Assembly (NCBI GenBank): GCA_028565635.1
Contig: JAOXYB010064068.1
Coordinates: 1-10,399, forward strand
Length of the DNA: 10,399 nucleotides
Direction of reading: 5' to 3'
Origin: Phoronis ovalis
Taxonomy: Eukaryota > Phoronida > Phoronidae
Shown here: one piece after another, positions 1 through 8,393 of the stretch
How the letters are laid out: the number at the start of each line of letters is the position of its first letter
Numbering within the stretch: position 1 is the first letter of the stretch
Program-made: the position numbers and the translations under genes
The notes under the pieces: generated by a model
What the model saw: the letters and a program-made list of their open reading frames with translations, nothing else
What the model was told of the DNA's origin: nothing
The model's database searches: none

Positions 1-100
1 AGTCTAACGATAGCCTATATATAACAGTTGTGGGATAGTCTAACGATAGCCTATAGAACAGTTGTGGGATAGTCTAATGATAGCCTATAGAACAGTTGCG
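1..100. repeat. 34-bp tandem repeat, about three copies, cut by window edge
   Basis: Three successive units each begin AGTCTAA(C/T)GATAGCCTATA and continue to AACAGTTG. Units start at positions 1, 37 and 71. The first is 36 bp because of an extra TA in the middle, the second is 34 bp, and the third ends about position 100 where it runs into T-rich sequence. The array starts at base 1, so it probably continues to the left of the window. The units are nearly identical, suggesting a young minisatellite. No coding function is visible. Confidence 0.9.
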
Positions 101-159
101 ATTTTTTATGCCCATCCACATGGTCGTATGCTATATGTTATTGTTGTTCGTAACATGTT

Positions 160-760
160 CTTAATTTTCTCGAGATAACGGCTTCAGCTTTTACCCGATC
201 AGATTCATATTTGGTATAGGGTAAATAGAGGTCAAGGTGCAGGCCGGTTATCATTTTTACCTTGATAACTTCTAATATGACTGACTGGCGGCCATACTTG
301 TTCACGAAAGGGCACCTCAATCGCTTTGCTTCAGTTGCAGGAAAAACGAAATATTGACTGGTAGATTAACGATGCATGTAGGTTGGTGGGCGTAATAGGT
401 TTATTGACATGGATTATGTCCAATATGGCCTACTGGTGTCCACATTTGTTCCCAAGAGTGCACGTGAAATGCATTGCGTCCCATACCAGAAAATCGATTT
501 AAAGGATGATTTAAAATGTCATATAACGGTGAACGTAATAGTTTAGGCAAAATGTTAAAAAAAACTTAGAAGTGGGCCAAAATCCGATCCGAATTTCGAC
601 ATTTTTGTATGTAACTATTTCTTTTTCTCGCATGTTCGATACCGGCAGGGTAAGCATAAGTCAAATTGTATGACAAAAATAATTTTGACCCAGATGATTT
701 CAAATATGGCCGACTGATGACCTTGCTTGTTCTCGAGACGGCATTGATAGGAAGAAGAGC
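160..760. repeat. Three diverged copies of one dispersed repeat
   Basis: A degenerate motif near AATATGGCCGACTGGTG, followed by a CC-rich word, TTGTTC, then GAG/AAG and GCAC, recurs at about 274, 422 and 703. In copies 1 and 3 the sequence before it also aligns: CCGATCAGATTC at about 193 matches CCGATCCGAATT at about 585, and a GTCAA word precedes each motif. All copies face the same way but are heavily mutated and spaced 148 and 281 bases apart, so this is an old repeat cluster, not a clean tandem array. Frames on the minus strand across it (138-320, 566-802) look like by-products of the repeat. The style resembles dispersed repeats common in molluscs; that link is from memory. Confidence 0.6.
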
Positions 761-938
761 ACACTTTTGACGAAATAAAAATACTTCAGAAGATGAAACC
801 AAAACAAGCTAGGAGAAGAGTTAAGAATGATTTATATACCGCATTCCGTCACTCTGAAATATTGTCTCATGCACTGATAATGGTCAAATGGTTTATCGAT
901 TGTAATGCTGTCATCAGAAAAACAAGCTTTAGTTGTTA

Positions 939-1281
939 ACTGAATCATAAATACAGGACCTGTACCTGTGGGATGGAATCTGTTCGAGAGAGCTATGCGT
1001 AGTAATATGTCGAACACTTTGAAGACCCAATTACTTACTGAATCATACATACAGGACCTGTACCTGTGGGATGGAATCTGTTCGAGAGAGCTATGCGTAG
1101 TAATATGCCGAACACTTTGAAATTCGAATTTCTAGAAACCTTGAACGTAAAAACCTTTATATTTGTCATTAATAAAATGCCGAACACTTTGAAGACCCAA
1201 TTACTTCTGATGAAGATAACGAACATTGGAATTTCTAGAAACCTTGAATGTAAAAACCTTTATATTTATCATTAATAAAAT
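939..1281. repeat. Mosaic of duplicated blocks (order A-C-A-C'-B-C-B)
   Basis: Block A (939-1006 and 1037-1104) is nearly identical in both copies and contains CAGGACCTGTACCTGTGGG. Block C (1007-1036, a shortened copy at 1105-1121, and 1177-1206) begins ATG(T/C)CGAACACTTTGAA. Block B (1126-1178 and 1229-1281) is 53 bp with only two clear differences and contains the palindrome TTTCTAGAAA. The A-to-A spacing is 98 bases and the B-to-B spacing is 103. The high identity points to recent local duplication. A 14-bp perfect palindrome, GAAATTCGAATTTC, lies at the A/C'-B junction (1119-1132). The minus strand is open for two short frames across it, without any domain I recognise. Confidence 0.9.
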
Positions 1282-2723
1282 CGTACTTTAAAAACTGACA
1301 TTTTTTACATCACACACGCGGTTCATCCCCTCTCTTTCCAGTACGTTCATTACTATATTTATTAGACGTTTTCAACCACTTTTTTTTCATAGAAACAAGA
1401 CAATTTGCTTTATATCTTGCTTTATACCCACATTGGGTTCTCCAGATAAATCTATTTAAAACTATTAAGCATAAAAGACAACATTGGAAACGATGTTAAC
1501 GACCCCTGGTGGTGACAGAGTCTCGTTACTGTAGCTTTAAAACTGTTGGAGTTATAAACAAAGAAAGTCATTTAAAAGCTGAGGGACAGACATTTTTCTG
1601 AATGGGGGCTCTTGATAGGCTTTTATAGGGACCTTGGGGATTCCCTATTCAATTAAAAAAATTTAAATGCCTTAATGGTGGCGACCCCTAGCGGATGGTC
1701 TCTCCCCCCCCCCCCCCTCATATGATTGTTGCACACTCCTGTTTATACTGGTGATAGGTGCTGTTTCATTGTTTCAGACGTGTTTACAAAATGTAGTAAT
1801 TTTCTGGGCGTAAAAGCTTATAGATATACATATCTGAAGTACACAATTGATATCAAGGTTATCTTACATGATGAGTATACGTGATAGAAATTGAACATAG
1901 TCCACTAAGATAACATAATAACATCCAATCATTACGGGTGTTGATTTTACCTTAGGACAGTTTGTATACCAGAGGTACGTACTTAGATATCTTGTAACTT
2001 CGTGTTGTAGGCTGAAGAGAATTAGGCGGATTTAAATATTAAATATTTAATGATTACATTGTAAAAGAAAACAGGTTGTTTGCCTCAATTGGTGTAGGCC
2101 AAATGCAATAAATAAATGGTAAGCCGTATTATATAATGTTTAGTGTGTTGGATTTATAATAGCAAAGGAAATGTCCATATTTGTTACTATATATGACACA
2201 TGACGTTATCGCATTGGTGTTTATGTCACGTTGATTTTTGATATATACTCGAGATAAATTCTGAGTTATCGCGTGTTTAATCTAATATGGGATATATTAA
2301 TTGCTCTATTAAACAGAGAGCTCCAAAACAATTATTATCAATAACGCGGGGGGGGCACACGGGTATAAACTGGGCACCCATTCTCAGGAATGCTCTGAAG
2401 AAAAGGCTCTTCTAAAAAGCACTTCTAAACAAGGCCACACTCAAACTGGTACTCTGTCTAAGATTTTTCGATAATCTAGAAAAGTGGGAATAATTTTCCG
2501 CCCGAACCATATCTTAAATCGCTACTGGACCATTCTCATCCTCCTAAATAAATATCCGTCTAGGCAAGACAACAGTAAACTACATATTTTTATACGCGTT
2601 ACATTCTTAGTCCTCAGAAAAACACCCGTTCATGCGATTTTGTTAGGGAATATGCATATTCATTAATTATTAACGTTTTATGTACATTGTATGCTAAAGT
2701 GATGGTATCTAGTTACAACGAAG
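1282..2723. other. AT-rich non-coding stretch, no gene seen
   Basis: No open frame here has recognisable protein content. Visible items are a run of 14 C (1704-1717), a run of 8 G (2348-2355), a nine-base inverted repeat TTAAATATT/AATATTTAA around one central A (2032-2050), and a 14-bp palindrome GAATATGCATATTC (2648-2661). The words CGACCCCT, at about 1500 and 1682, sit in loosely similar surroundings. A 60-codon open frame at 2484-2666 looks like chance. Confidence 0.6.
1704..1717. repeat. Poly-C run (C14)
   Basis: Fourteen consecutive C, preceded by TCT and followed by TCATATG. It is a likely length-variable site and a place where sequencing error is probable. Confidence 0.9.
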
Positions 2724-2900
2724 TAATTTTGACCTTTGGCCTTTAAATGACTTTTTGACTGCAAGATCAACAATATAATTCCAGGTTAAATTTACATATG
2801 TTTTATACATCACGTGCTCAATTGCTGCTTTTATGAGTTGGCCTTTGATTTTGGTTTGGGTCACAACCAATTTCACAGAACATAATGTATTAAAGAAATG
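2724..2900. repeat. Relic of a TGACCT-type dispersed repeat
   Basis: TTTTGACCTTTGGCC leads into TTTAAATGACTTTTTGACTG and then a word GATCAACA (2727-2773). This aligns with TCTAAATGACATTTTGACCT followed by TTTCAACA at 6740-6771, so both are copies of one old family. After about 2780 the relationship fades, so the right end is a guess. No coding capacity is seen. Confidence 0.45.
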
Positions 2901-3700
2901 ATCAAATTTCGCTGCAGAAACAATTCAAAATAACATATGCCTGATGACGACATTTACATGCCACTAATAAAAATGTTGCACTTTTTAACTGTTCATTTTT
3001 CCACATTTAGCGTCTTTTGTTACCATGGCACATAACGAAAACTGACAGCTTCTGCCAAAGAAATGATACGGATCACTATGGATATACGTGCTAGATATTA
3101 AAATTGTCAATTTGAACATTTCACATTCTGAGTAAAATGAAAAGTTACATTTTATTTGGGTCGTGGCACTTGATTCTATTTCCTTATTTATTACAGCATT
3201 TTATAGGTTAGAAATAAATAAGTAATTTACTGTAGCCTTGTATTTGTCAGTGAATGTACAAATAAACACTGTTTAAACATAAGCTCGTTAAAAAAATCCC
3301 CTGTTGCTATTTATATAGATGAGGCAATAGTTGCAACCAGATTATTCAGTAAACAAAAGTTAAACAAACGAGATGTTTGGCGGTTTTCTTTATCATTTAC
3401 AACACAGGTAATCTTAGATTAATTAATTTGTAAATGCATTTACAAAACCTGATAAAGTGACCTGATTGTGTGAAACATAATTTAGGGATAAAGACGCTCT
3501 AACGCGAATTACATAAAAATGTTTATGTCGGAACATTTTGCGGTTGTACGCACATGTATGCATATAATGGTTATGCCTGACTTCAGATGCAAAAAATTTT
3601 CTGAAAAGTGTTGTGTTTGCATGTGAATTGAAATTTTGTAGATATTTACCTAATTCTAAAATATGATTAAAAAGTGTAAACGTTGTATTGTTTTAGAAGT
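2901..3700. other. AT-rich non-coding stretch, no gene seen
   Basis: Frequent stops in all frames and no recognisable exon. The only structured item I can support is the 20-bp palindrome at 3427-3446. If the ankyrin gene starts near 4.2 kb, this stretch would be its upstream flank. Confidence 0.5.
3427..3446. repeat. Perfect 20-bp palindrome
   Basis: TTTGTAAATGCATTTACAAA reads the same on both strands. It could form a cruciform or bind a dimeric DNA-binding protein; neither can be shown from sequence alone. Confidence 0.9.
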
Positions 3701-3762
3701 CTTGTTTTATTTTATATTTCCGGACGTTACCTAGATACGAAACCGCGGAAAGCTATTTACAT

Positions 3763-3768
3763 GTGAGT
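3763..3768 (+). promoter_or_regulatory. Candidate 5' splice site of a non-coding first exon
   Basis: GTGAGT follows TTTACAT and is a strong donor match. Just upstream (about 3720-3756) is a small CpG-bearing patch (CCGGACGTTAC, ACCGCGG) in otherwise AT-rich DNA, as often seen near a transcription start. A matching acceptor TGTTTTTAG ends at 4179. Together these could make a non-coding exon ending at 3762 and an intron holding the 47-bp minisatellite. This is inference only. Confidence 0.2.
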
Positions 3769-3793
3769 AGAAGACTAAGAAGAGAGTAATCAA

Positions 3794-4122
3794 AATGTAA
3801 CTGGTTATTTAGCCTGTATGTTAGACAATGCACTGCTCTAAATGTAACTGGTTATTTAGCCTGTATGTTAGCCAATGCACTGCTCTAAATGTAACTGGTT
3901 ATTTAGCCTGTATGTTAGACAATGCACTGCTCTAAATGTAACTGGTTATTTAGCCTGTATGTTAGCCAATGCACTGCTCTAAATGTAACTGGTTATTTAG
4001 CCTGTATGTTAAACAATGCACTGCTCTAAATGTAACTGGTTATTTAGCCTGTATGTTAAACAATGCACTGCTCTAAATGTAACTGGTTATTTAGCCTGTA
4101 TGTTAGACAATGCACTGCTCTA
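3794..4122. repeat. 47-bp minisatellite, seven complete copies
   Basis: Seven back-to-back 47-bp units start at 3794, 3841, 3888, 3935, 3982, 4029 and 4076, followed by a four-base partial start (AATG) at 4123. Each begins AATGTAACTGGTTATTTAGC and ends TGCACTGCTCTA. The copies are identical except at the two bases following TGTTA, which read GA, GC, GA, GC, AA, AA, GA in order. The near-identity implies recent expansion or homogenisation. The unit length is not a multiple of three and units contain stops, so the array is not coding. It ends 114 bases before the proposed ankyrin start codon. Confidence 0.98.
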
Positions 4123-4236
4123 AATGCACATAAACAAAACAATTTTCCAGCACAAAATAACGGACAATATTGTTTTTAGCTGGTTTTCTGGAGAAACAGT
4201 TCTGTAAGAAACATCAGAAACTTTGCAGTACTGAAG

Positions 4237-4248
4237 ATGGGAGATGAG
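4237..4248 (+). CDS. Candidate first coding exon of ankyrin gene (M-G-D-E)
   Basis: ATGGGAGATGAG is followed directly by the donor GTAATG. The start context is good: A at -3 and G at +4 (GAAGATGG). The four codons end in phase 0, which fits the phase-0 acceptor at 8393. The join would read M-G-D-E then LHLAAAFGDEEKV, a natural N-terminal ankyrin repeat. In the same frame a stop lies upstream at 4177-4179, and that TAG is also the end of a good acceptor (TGTTTTTAG), so the transcribed exon may run 4180-4248 with the first part as leader. The intron to the next exon would be 4,145 bases. An alternative start is an ATG at 8385-8387, directly in front of the next exon and in frame, but its context is poor (T at -3). 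Very short exons arise easily by chance, so confidence is moderate. Confidence 0.4.
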
Positions 4249-6480
4249 GTAATGAACGCGCTTTTACTTGGAAAGATATCTGCACCTATCGTATTCGATT
4301 ATTGTCCTGTTTTATTCGAGTTATAAATTCGTTTCCTGAACATATGTTTAATAATCAGTAGCTGGAGGCCTACCTGGAGTCGCTGCCTAAGTATCTATGA
4401 CAGTTTTTTTACAGGTGTAATTAAAACATTTAAGTATATGCATAAATAAAGCCTGAACATTCTGCACCGTCTGAAACCTGAACATAAAAAGTAAAATGAC
4501 TTTATATGGGACAAAAAATATGTCCATGAATATTTATTCAGGTTTGTTTTACATATAATTTATAATATTTTAAAATTACAATTCATCGAGACGATGAAAA
4601 ATATTGTGAATAGCTATTAAATTTAATACATTGTTTATTTGCAACAAAGCAAAAGATCAGTTTGTTTAGTAATGGGCAGAACATGAGGTCGGTAAGGGCA
4701 ATGATAGCGTCTCAGCGTGCTGCGTGCAAAAGTACATGTTTATGACCAGGTGTAGTCCAAAGTTTCTTGCTTCTAAAGGACCCAAAGGAGATACCACTCA
4801 CTTTAAAGTGGAGGTGGAAATACCAAAAGATTATAAGTGATAAGCTGTGAATTCTTGTCATTCTCTAAGATATCTAGATACAAAGTAGACTTGTTTTAAA
4901 TTAAGTGCTGAGGTTATTTTTAATGTCTTTAATTATCAAGATATCATTCCTAAAAATATCTTTTTCCTGATATTTTTTTTCGTACTACATGTCACTATCC
5001 AATATATGGCACTATGGCGCCTTGTGGACAGGAATATAGTAAACAGGTCAACAAAAAAAGCGCATTTTTTCGCTGGGACATTGTTTTATTTGCAATAAAA
5101 GTACATCACAGTTATCAAAATAATAAAGCAAAAAATTAAATAATATTTTCCAAAAAAAAATACTAAATTGTTACTGTAAATTTCACGTAATTTAAATTTG
5201 GTCATATGACAGCATGCGGGGAGGGTCCAGCTAGGGTGTCTCCTTCCGTAATCGGCGTGGGGTTCAGGGACCGTTTAAGGGCCATTTTTTAAAATGAATG
5301 TTATACAATGTATCCTCCATTTTGGGCATAAAAGCATCTTTCTAAATTGACTGTAAAATCATAATTGTTTTAAAATATTATATGGTGCAAAATAAAAATT
5401 CAGTGTTGCATGCTGGTAATGTAGAGACCATTAGTATGACGTTTTTAAAAATTAGAATACATTTTGTTAGTCTGATCCTCGTGAATTAGACGGATAGACA
5501 TAAAAAAGAGGTTCGATCAAGAAAGATATCGAGCGTATCCATACCTAACACAAGTATATTACATTTATTTTGATTGCACAATTGTACCAGCACGTAGAAA
5601 ACATTTCAAACCTACTTATAAATACAAGCATACATGCATAATCATTACGAATACAGTGTCCCTCAACAACAAGGCAAAGTTTACTTATAAATCTAATCAA
5701 TGCGAATACAGTGTACATAAAAACAACCCGAGGCGAACTTGAAGAGATTAAGCTGACAACAAGGCCACAGCGTTGATCAAGCTCGTGTGATTGGAAATAA
5801 ATGCACCAAGTTTTGGTTATTAAATAGAAAATGAGGCATCAAAAAAATTGTATTTGTATCACCAGCTCAGTGTAATTCTAAACATTTCAGCTTCATGCGT
5901 GTCATTATTTAACTTTACGGTGCTATTATTTTACCCCTGCTGATATCGAAAATGCTATAATAATAGTTCACTTTTTGGAAACACAACTGTACTGCCCATT
6001 TAATATTGTTATAGTTTTAAGTTTTAAATGTTTGCCATTTTAGTTTTGAATCATTTTTTGGTGAAATAAATATGTTTTTAGTTTATTGTTATGAAGGTAG
6101 ATGTAACTATATAGTCTTTTAGCAAAGGCATGGGATTACTGCAATTTCCCCTTTTACAGTTTGAAGAAATTCACATGTTACTTTGTAAGTATCTTCTCGA
6201 GAAGATACGGAACCTTAATGGATGGATTTATTCAGACTGTGGTATATGTGTGAATGTCCTAATTTGTAATCAAGTTATGGTTAAACACTAACAAGTCTGG
6301 AACATTTATTAACCTTCTAAATGTTAATGGCAATATTAAACCCGTAAACAAATTAAATAACAAAAAATCATAATAGGAATTTTAATAAAATACTTTTTTT
6401 TGGTTTCTACTAACCACAAAATGCCTTAATACTTTTGAGTGACCACTAAAAGAGATGAGCATCCCATTTTTGAAAGTTTT
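4249..6480. other. Proposed first intron, left part; no firm gene
   Basis: AT-rich with many stops. Items seen are CCTGAACAT three times (4335, 4452, 4477), a 12-bp palindrome CACTTTAAAGTG (4799-4810), a short open frame ending in TGA at 4840, a GC-richer patch at about 5213-5290, the words ACTTATAAAT and GAATACAGTGT each twice between 5614 and 5714, and a perfect 20-bp palindrome at 6189-6208. None of these makes a recognisable gene. Confidence 0.45.
6189..6208. repeat. Perfect 20-bp palindrome around CTCGAG
   Basis: GTATCTTCTCGAGAAGATAC is identical on both strands, with a central CTCGAG. It could extrude as a cruciform or be a dimer binding site. The TTC/GAA words are spaced four bases apart, not two as in a heat-shock element, so I do not call it one. 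Confidence 0.9.
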
Positions 6481-6484
6481 ACAC

Positions 6485-6870
6485 AATTAGGAGATTTTGA
6501 CCTCTTGACCTCCAGATGACCTAATAATCTCAAGTTCAACTATCCCCACCCTGGGAATATCGCACTTCAAACTTCAAGTCTGTATGACCAACCGTTCTTT
6601 AGTTTAGACATATTTCATCCAAATATTAATTCAAAGATGCCTTTTAGCATCTAGATAGCCTCAAAGGTCATCAAAATTGCCTCTGCGTAACTTTAAAACA
6701 TCATATTTGGATACTTTGAGCAGTTTTGGAACTTTTACCTCTAAATGACATTTTGACCTCAATTTCAACAGTGACCTGTCCCAGGGATGTCATACGTTAA
6801 GTGGCATCTCTCTACCCTTGGCCATCTGCGAGATACAGCTCGCTGAAAATTGGAAAAAAGAGACAAAGAC
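6485..6870. repeat. Relic of TGACCT-rich dispersed repeat
   Basis: TGACCT occurs at 6498, 6506, 6517, 6754 and 6772, and its complement AGGTCA at 6665. Between them are phrases such as TTCAAGTCTGTATGACCAAC and, near the right end, GAGATACAGCTCGCTGAAAA followed by A-rich GACAAAGACACAGG. This layout recalls an abundant class of non-autonomous repeats in mollusc genomes (from memory, not searched). The left part of a 63-codon open frame (6818-7009) lies in this repeat, so I do not treat that frame as a gene. Confidence 0.55.
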
Positions 6871-7009
6871 ACAGGAAAGAAAGAACATAAGAAAACGTAC
6901 ACTTCCAAAAAAGCAGCAATCCTACATATCATACACGTTTGGTGATTTCAGTGATATTCAGAAAGTCGGTGAAAAGCATCGTTCTTATTCTTTCGTTCCT
7001 TTTTACTAG

Positions 7010-7680
7010 GTTTACTTCAAATAAAATTCCACACAATGCAAATATATGTTAGGAAGCAAATACGTCGGTACTGAGTAGCGTATAGTAGAGCAGTGATACT
7101 ACTTTTAACTTCTTTTAATGTTTTTGCTGTAAATAATATAATCTAAGAACATCCCATAATTTAGCAGAGCCCATTATGGCGGCCATCTCGGATTTGTCCA
7201 GATACAAAATTTGGTTTTAAAAATTTCAAACAAAATTAAAAGATTTCCTGCTTGTAATTCACTTAAACAAATTAAATAATCAAAAATACTACTAGCATGA
7301 TTCAGAATATAATCATTATCAGTGAAATATAGCCGTTATTAAACTACGTTATTAAACTTGTTAATGCTAGCTAAACAATGCAAGTCAACTACTCTTGAGA
7401 AATTTTAATAATGTCAAGGATATATAAAACTCTAAGAGTTTTTATATATCCTATAGTTTCAAATTTGGAAACTGCCTTTTGAAACACCAAACTTTTATGA
7501 AATGTAAAACTTGCAGTAAAGATGAGAAATGGCATCTAAGCCGAGAACGTCATTAATAAATAATGCTTTGAAGTTCCCTATTTCATTTGAGCGAATCGTG
7601 TTATTATGTTGTCTAACTCCTGTTTGAAATCATAATGTATATGTATGTGGGCAAGAGAGGCTAATCTTTCCATACCCATG
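7010..7680. other. Proposed first intron, middle part; no gene seen
   Basis: AT-rich, with no recognisable exon. It contains ATGGCGGCCAT (7176-7186), a short inverted repeat in a GC-richer spot, a 16-base AT-rich phrase TAAACAAATTAAATAA (7264) also present at 6345, and the 36-bp hairpin at 7417-7452. Confidence 0.5.
7417..7452. repeat. Near-perfect 36-bp inverted repeat
   Basis: The left arm AGGATATATAAAACTCT (7417-7433) and the right arm AGAGTTTTTATATATCCT (7435-7452) are reverse complements apart from one extra T in the right arm, around a single central A. The stem would have almost no loop. It is too short and too tightly closed for a usual microRNA precursor. A cruciform site or the remnant of a small inverted-repeat element are alternatives. 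Confidence 0.9.
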
Positions 7681-7790
7681 GTGGCTCTTGTGTAGTTATG
7701 TAATCTACTGCCACTTAACTATACGCCCGATTATGTGATTAGGGCGTGAAAAATGTTCCTGTTCTTTCAAAAGGGGGTGCGTTCGCACCC
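7681..7790. repeat. Cluster of three short hairpins
   Basis: Three successive inverted repeats can be seen: GTGGC/GCCAC at 7681-7685 and 7710-7714, with inner GTAG/CTAC; ACGCCC/GGGCGT at 7723-7728 and 7742-7747; and GGGTGC-GTTC-GCACCC at 7775-7790. The last contains GTTCGCACCC, loosely like the B box of tRNA-derived SINEs, but no convincing A box or cloverleaf can be built, so I do not call a tRNA or SINE. Confidence 0.55.
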
Positions 7791-7827
7791 AGCGCACAAC
7801 CCATCTGACGGGCCTGCACAGACATTC

Positions 7828-7870
7828 ACATACATACATACAGGTTCTAACTGTGTATATATATATATAT
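7828..7870. repeat. Microsatellites (CATA)n and (TA)n
   Basis: CACATACATACATACAG near 7828-7842 and an uninterrupted (TA) run at 7856-7870. They sit between the hairpin cluster and the GAGTCGGTCG-type repeat and probably mark the edge of a transposed element. Confidence 0.85.
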
Positions 7871-7879
7871 TGACGTAAT

Positions 7880-8170
7880 GCTGAAACCCCCTCAAAATCT
7901 GAGTCGGTCGGTCTTTTTTTATTTTTAAATATTTAATTTGCGAAGCTCTTAAAAACCGAGTCGGTCGATCGGGATTTTTTTAGTGTTATAAGAAAAGAAA
8001 TATCTTTTGAATTAGACAACACCGCGAGAATTTGTGCGAGTTGGGATTTCGTGTTTTCTGAAAAAACTAAAATATCGACATTTAAAGCGGTCGGGCCCGT
8101 TGTGGAAGTTTAAAAAAAATAAAAGTGAAAACGCCAAAATTTTAAACGATCGCTCTCGTTAAACATCTTT
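7880..8170. repeat. GAGTCGGTCG-type repeat element
   Basis: GAGTCGGTCG occurs at 7901-7910 and 7958-7967, 57 bases apart. Each copy is preceded by CTCAAAATCT or CTTAAAAACC and followed by a G/T step into a T run. A related AAAGCGGTCGGGCCCG lies at about 8081-8096 and an ACGATCGCTCTCG at 8146-8158. The CpG-rich words in AT-rich surroundings mark an inserted dispersed element. The reverse complement, which reads GATCGACCGACTCGG, is reminiscent of repeats seen in bivalve genomes, by recall only. Its exact ends are not visible. Confidence 0.45.
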
Positions 8171-8393
8171 TTTGGTCTCTCAAAAAGTTAAAGAGGTTGT
8201 CTGTATATCTGGTAGTGTTATGTCAACTAGAAACTGCAATGTCATGTTTTGTATATTTATTTAGCAATACCATCAAAATATTATTTTACCCTTATTATAA
8301 ATTACTGATGAATGTTTTAGTATTAATGTATTCTTATGTACATACAAATACAAAAGTGTATCTATGTGACGTGAAATAACTTTAATGTTTCAG

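Noticed and set aside
138-320. 60-codon minus-strand open frame
   Set aside because: It lies inside the diverged repeat cluster and has no recognisable domain.
566-802. 78-codon minus-strand open frame
   Set aside because: It overlaps the third repeat relic, shows no domain, and is a length chance can give.
1066-1275. 69-codon plus-strand open frame
   Set aside because: It is made of the duplicated blocks of the mosaic, and its peptide repeats reflect the DNA duplication.
2484-2666. 60-codon plus-strand open frame
   Set aside because: No domain, no splice-site support and no coding context in AT-rich sequence.
3794-4122. CRISPR array
   Set aside because: The units are contiguous with no unique spacers and the context is eukaryotic.
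6189-6208. Heat-shock element
   Set aside because: The TTC and GAA words are spaced four bases apart, not two.
6818-7009. 63-codon plus-strand open frame, Lys-rich
   Set aside because: It begins inside the TGACCT-type repeat relic. The Lys-rich part comes from its A-rich end and no family is recognised.
7681-7790. tRNA gene
   Set aside because: The stems do not make a cloverleaf, and the GTTCG word is in a two-to-four base loop, not a seven-base T loop.
8197-8379. 60-codon frame just upstream of the first ankyrin exon
   Set aside because: It is in a different frame from the ankyrin exon, with hydrophobic low-information content. It stops before the acceptor.
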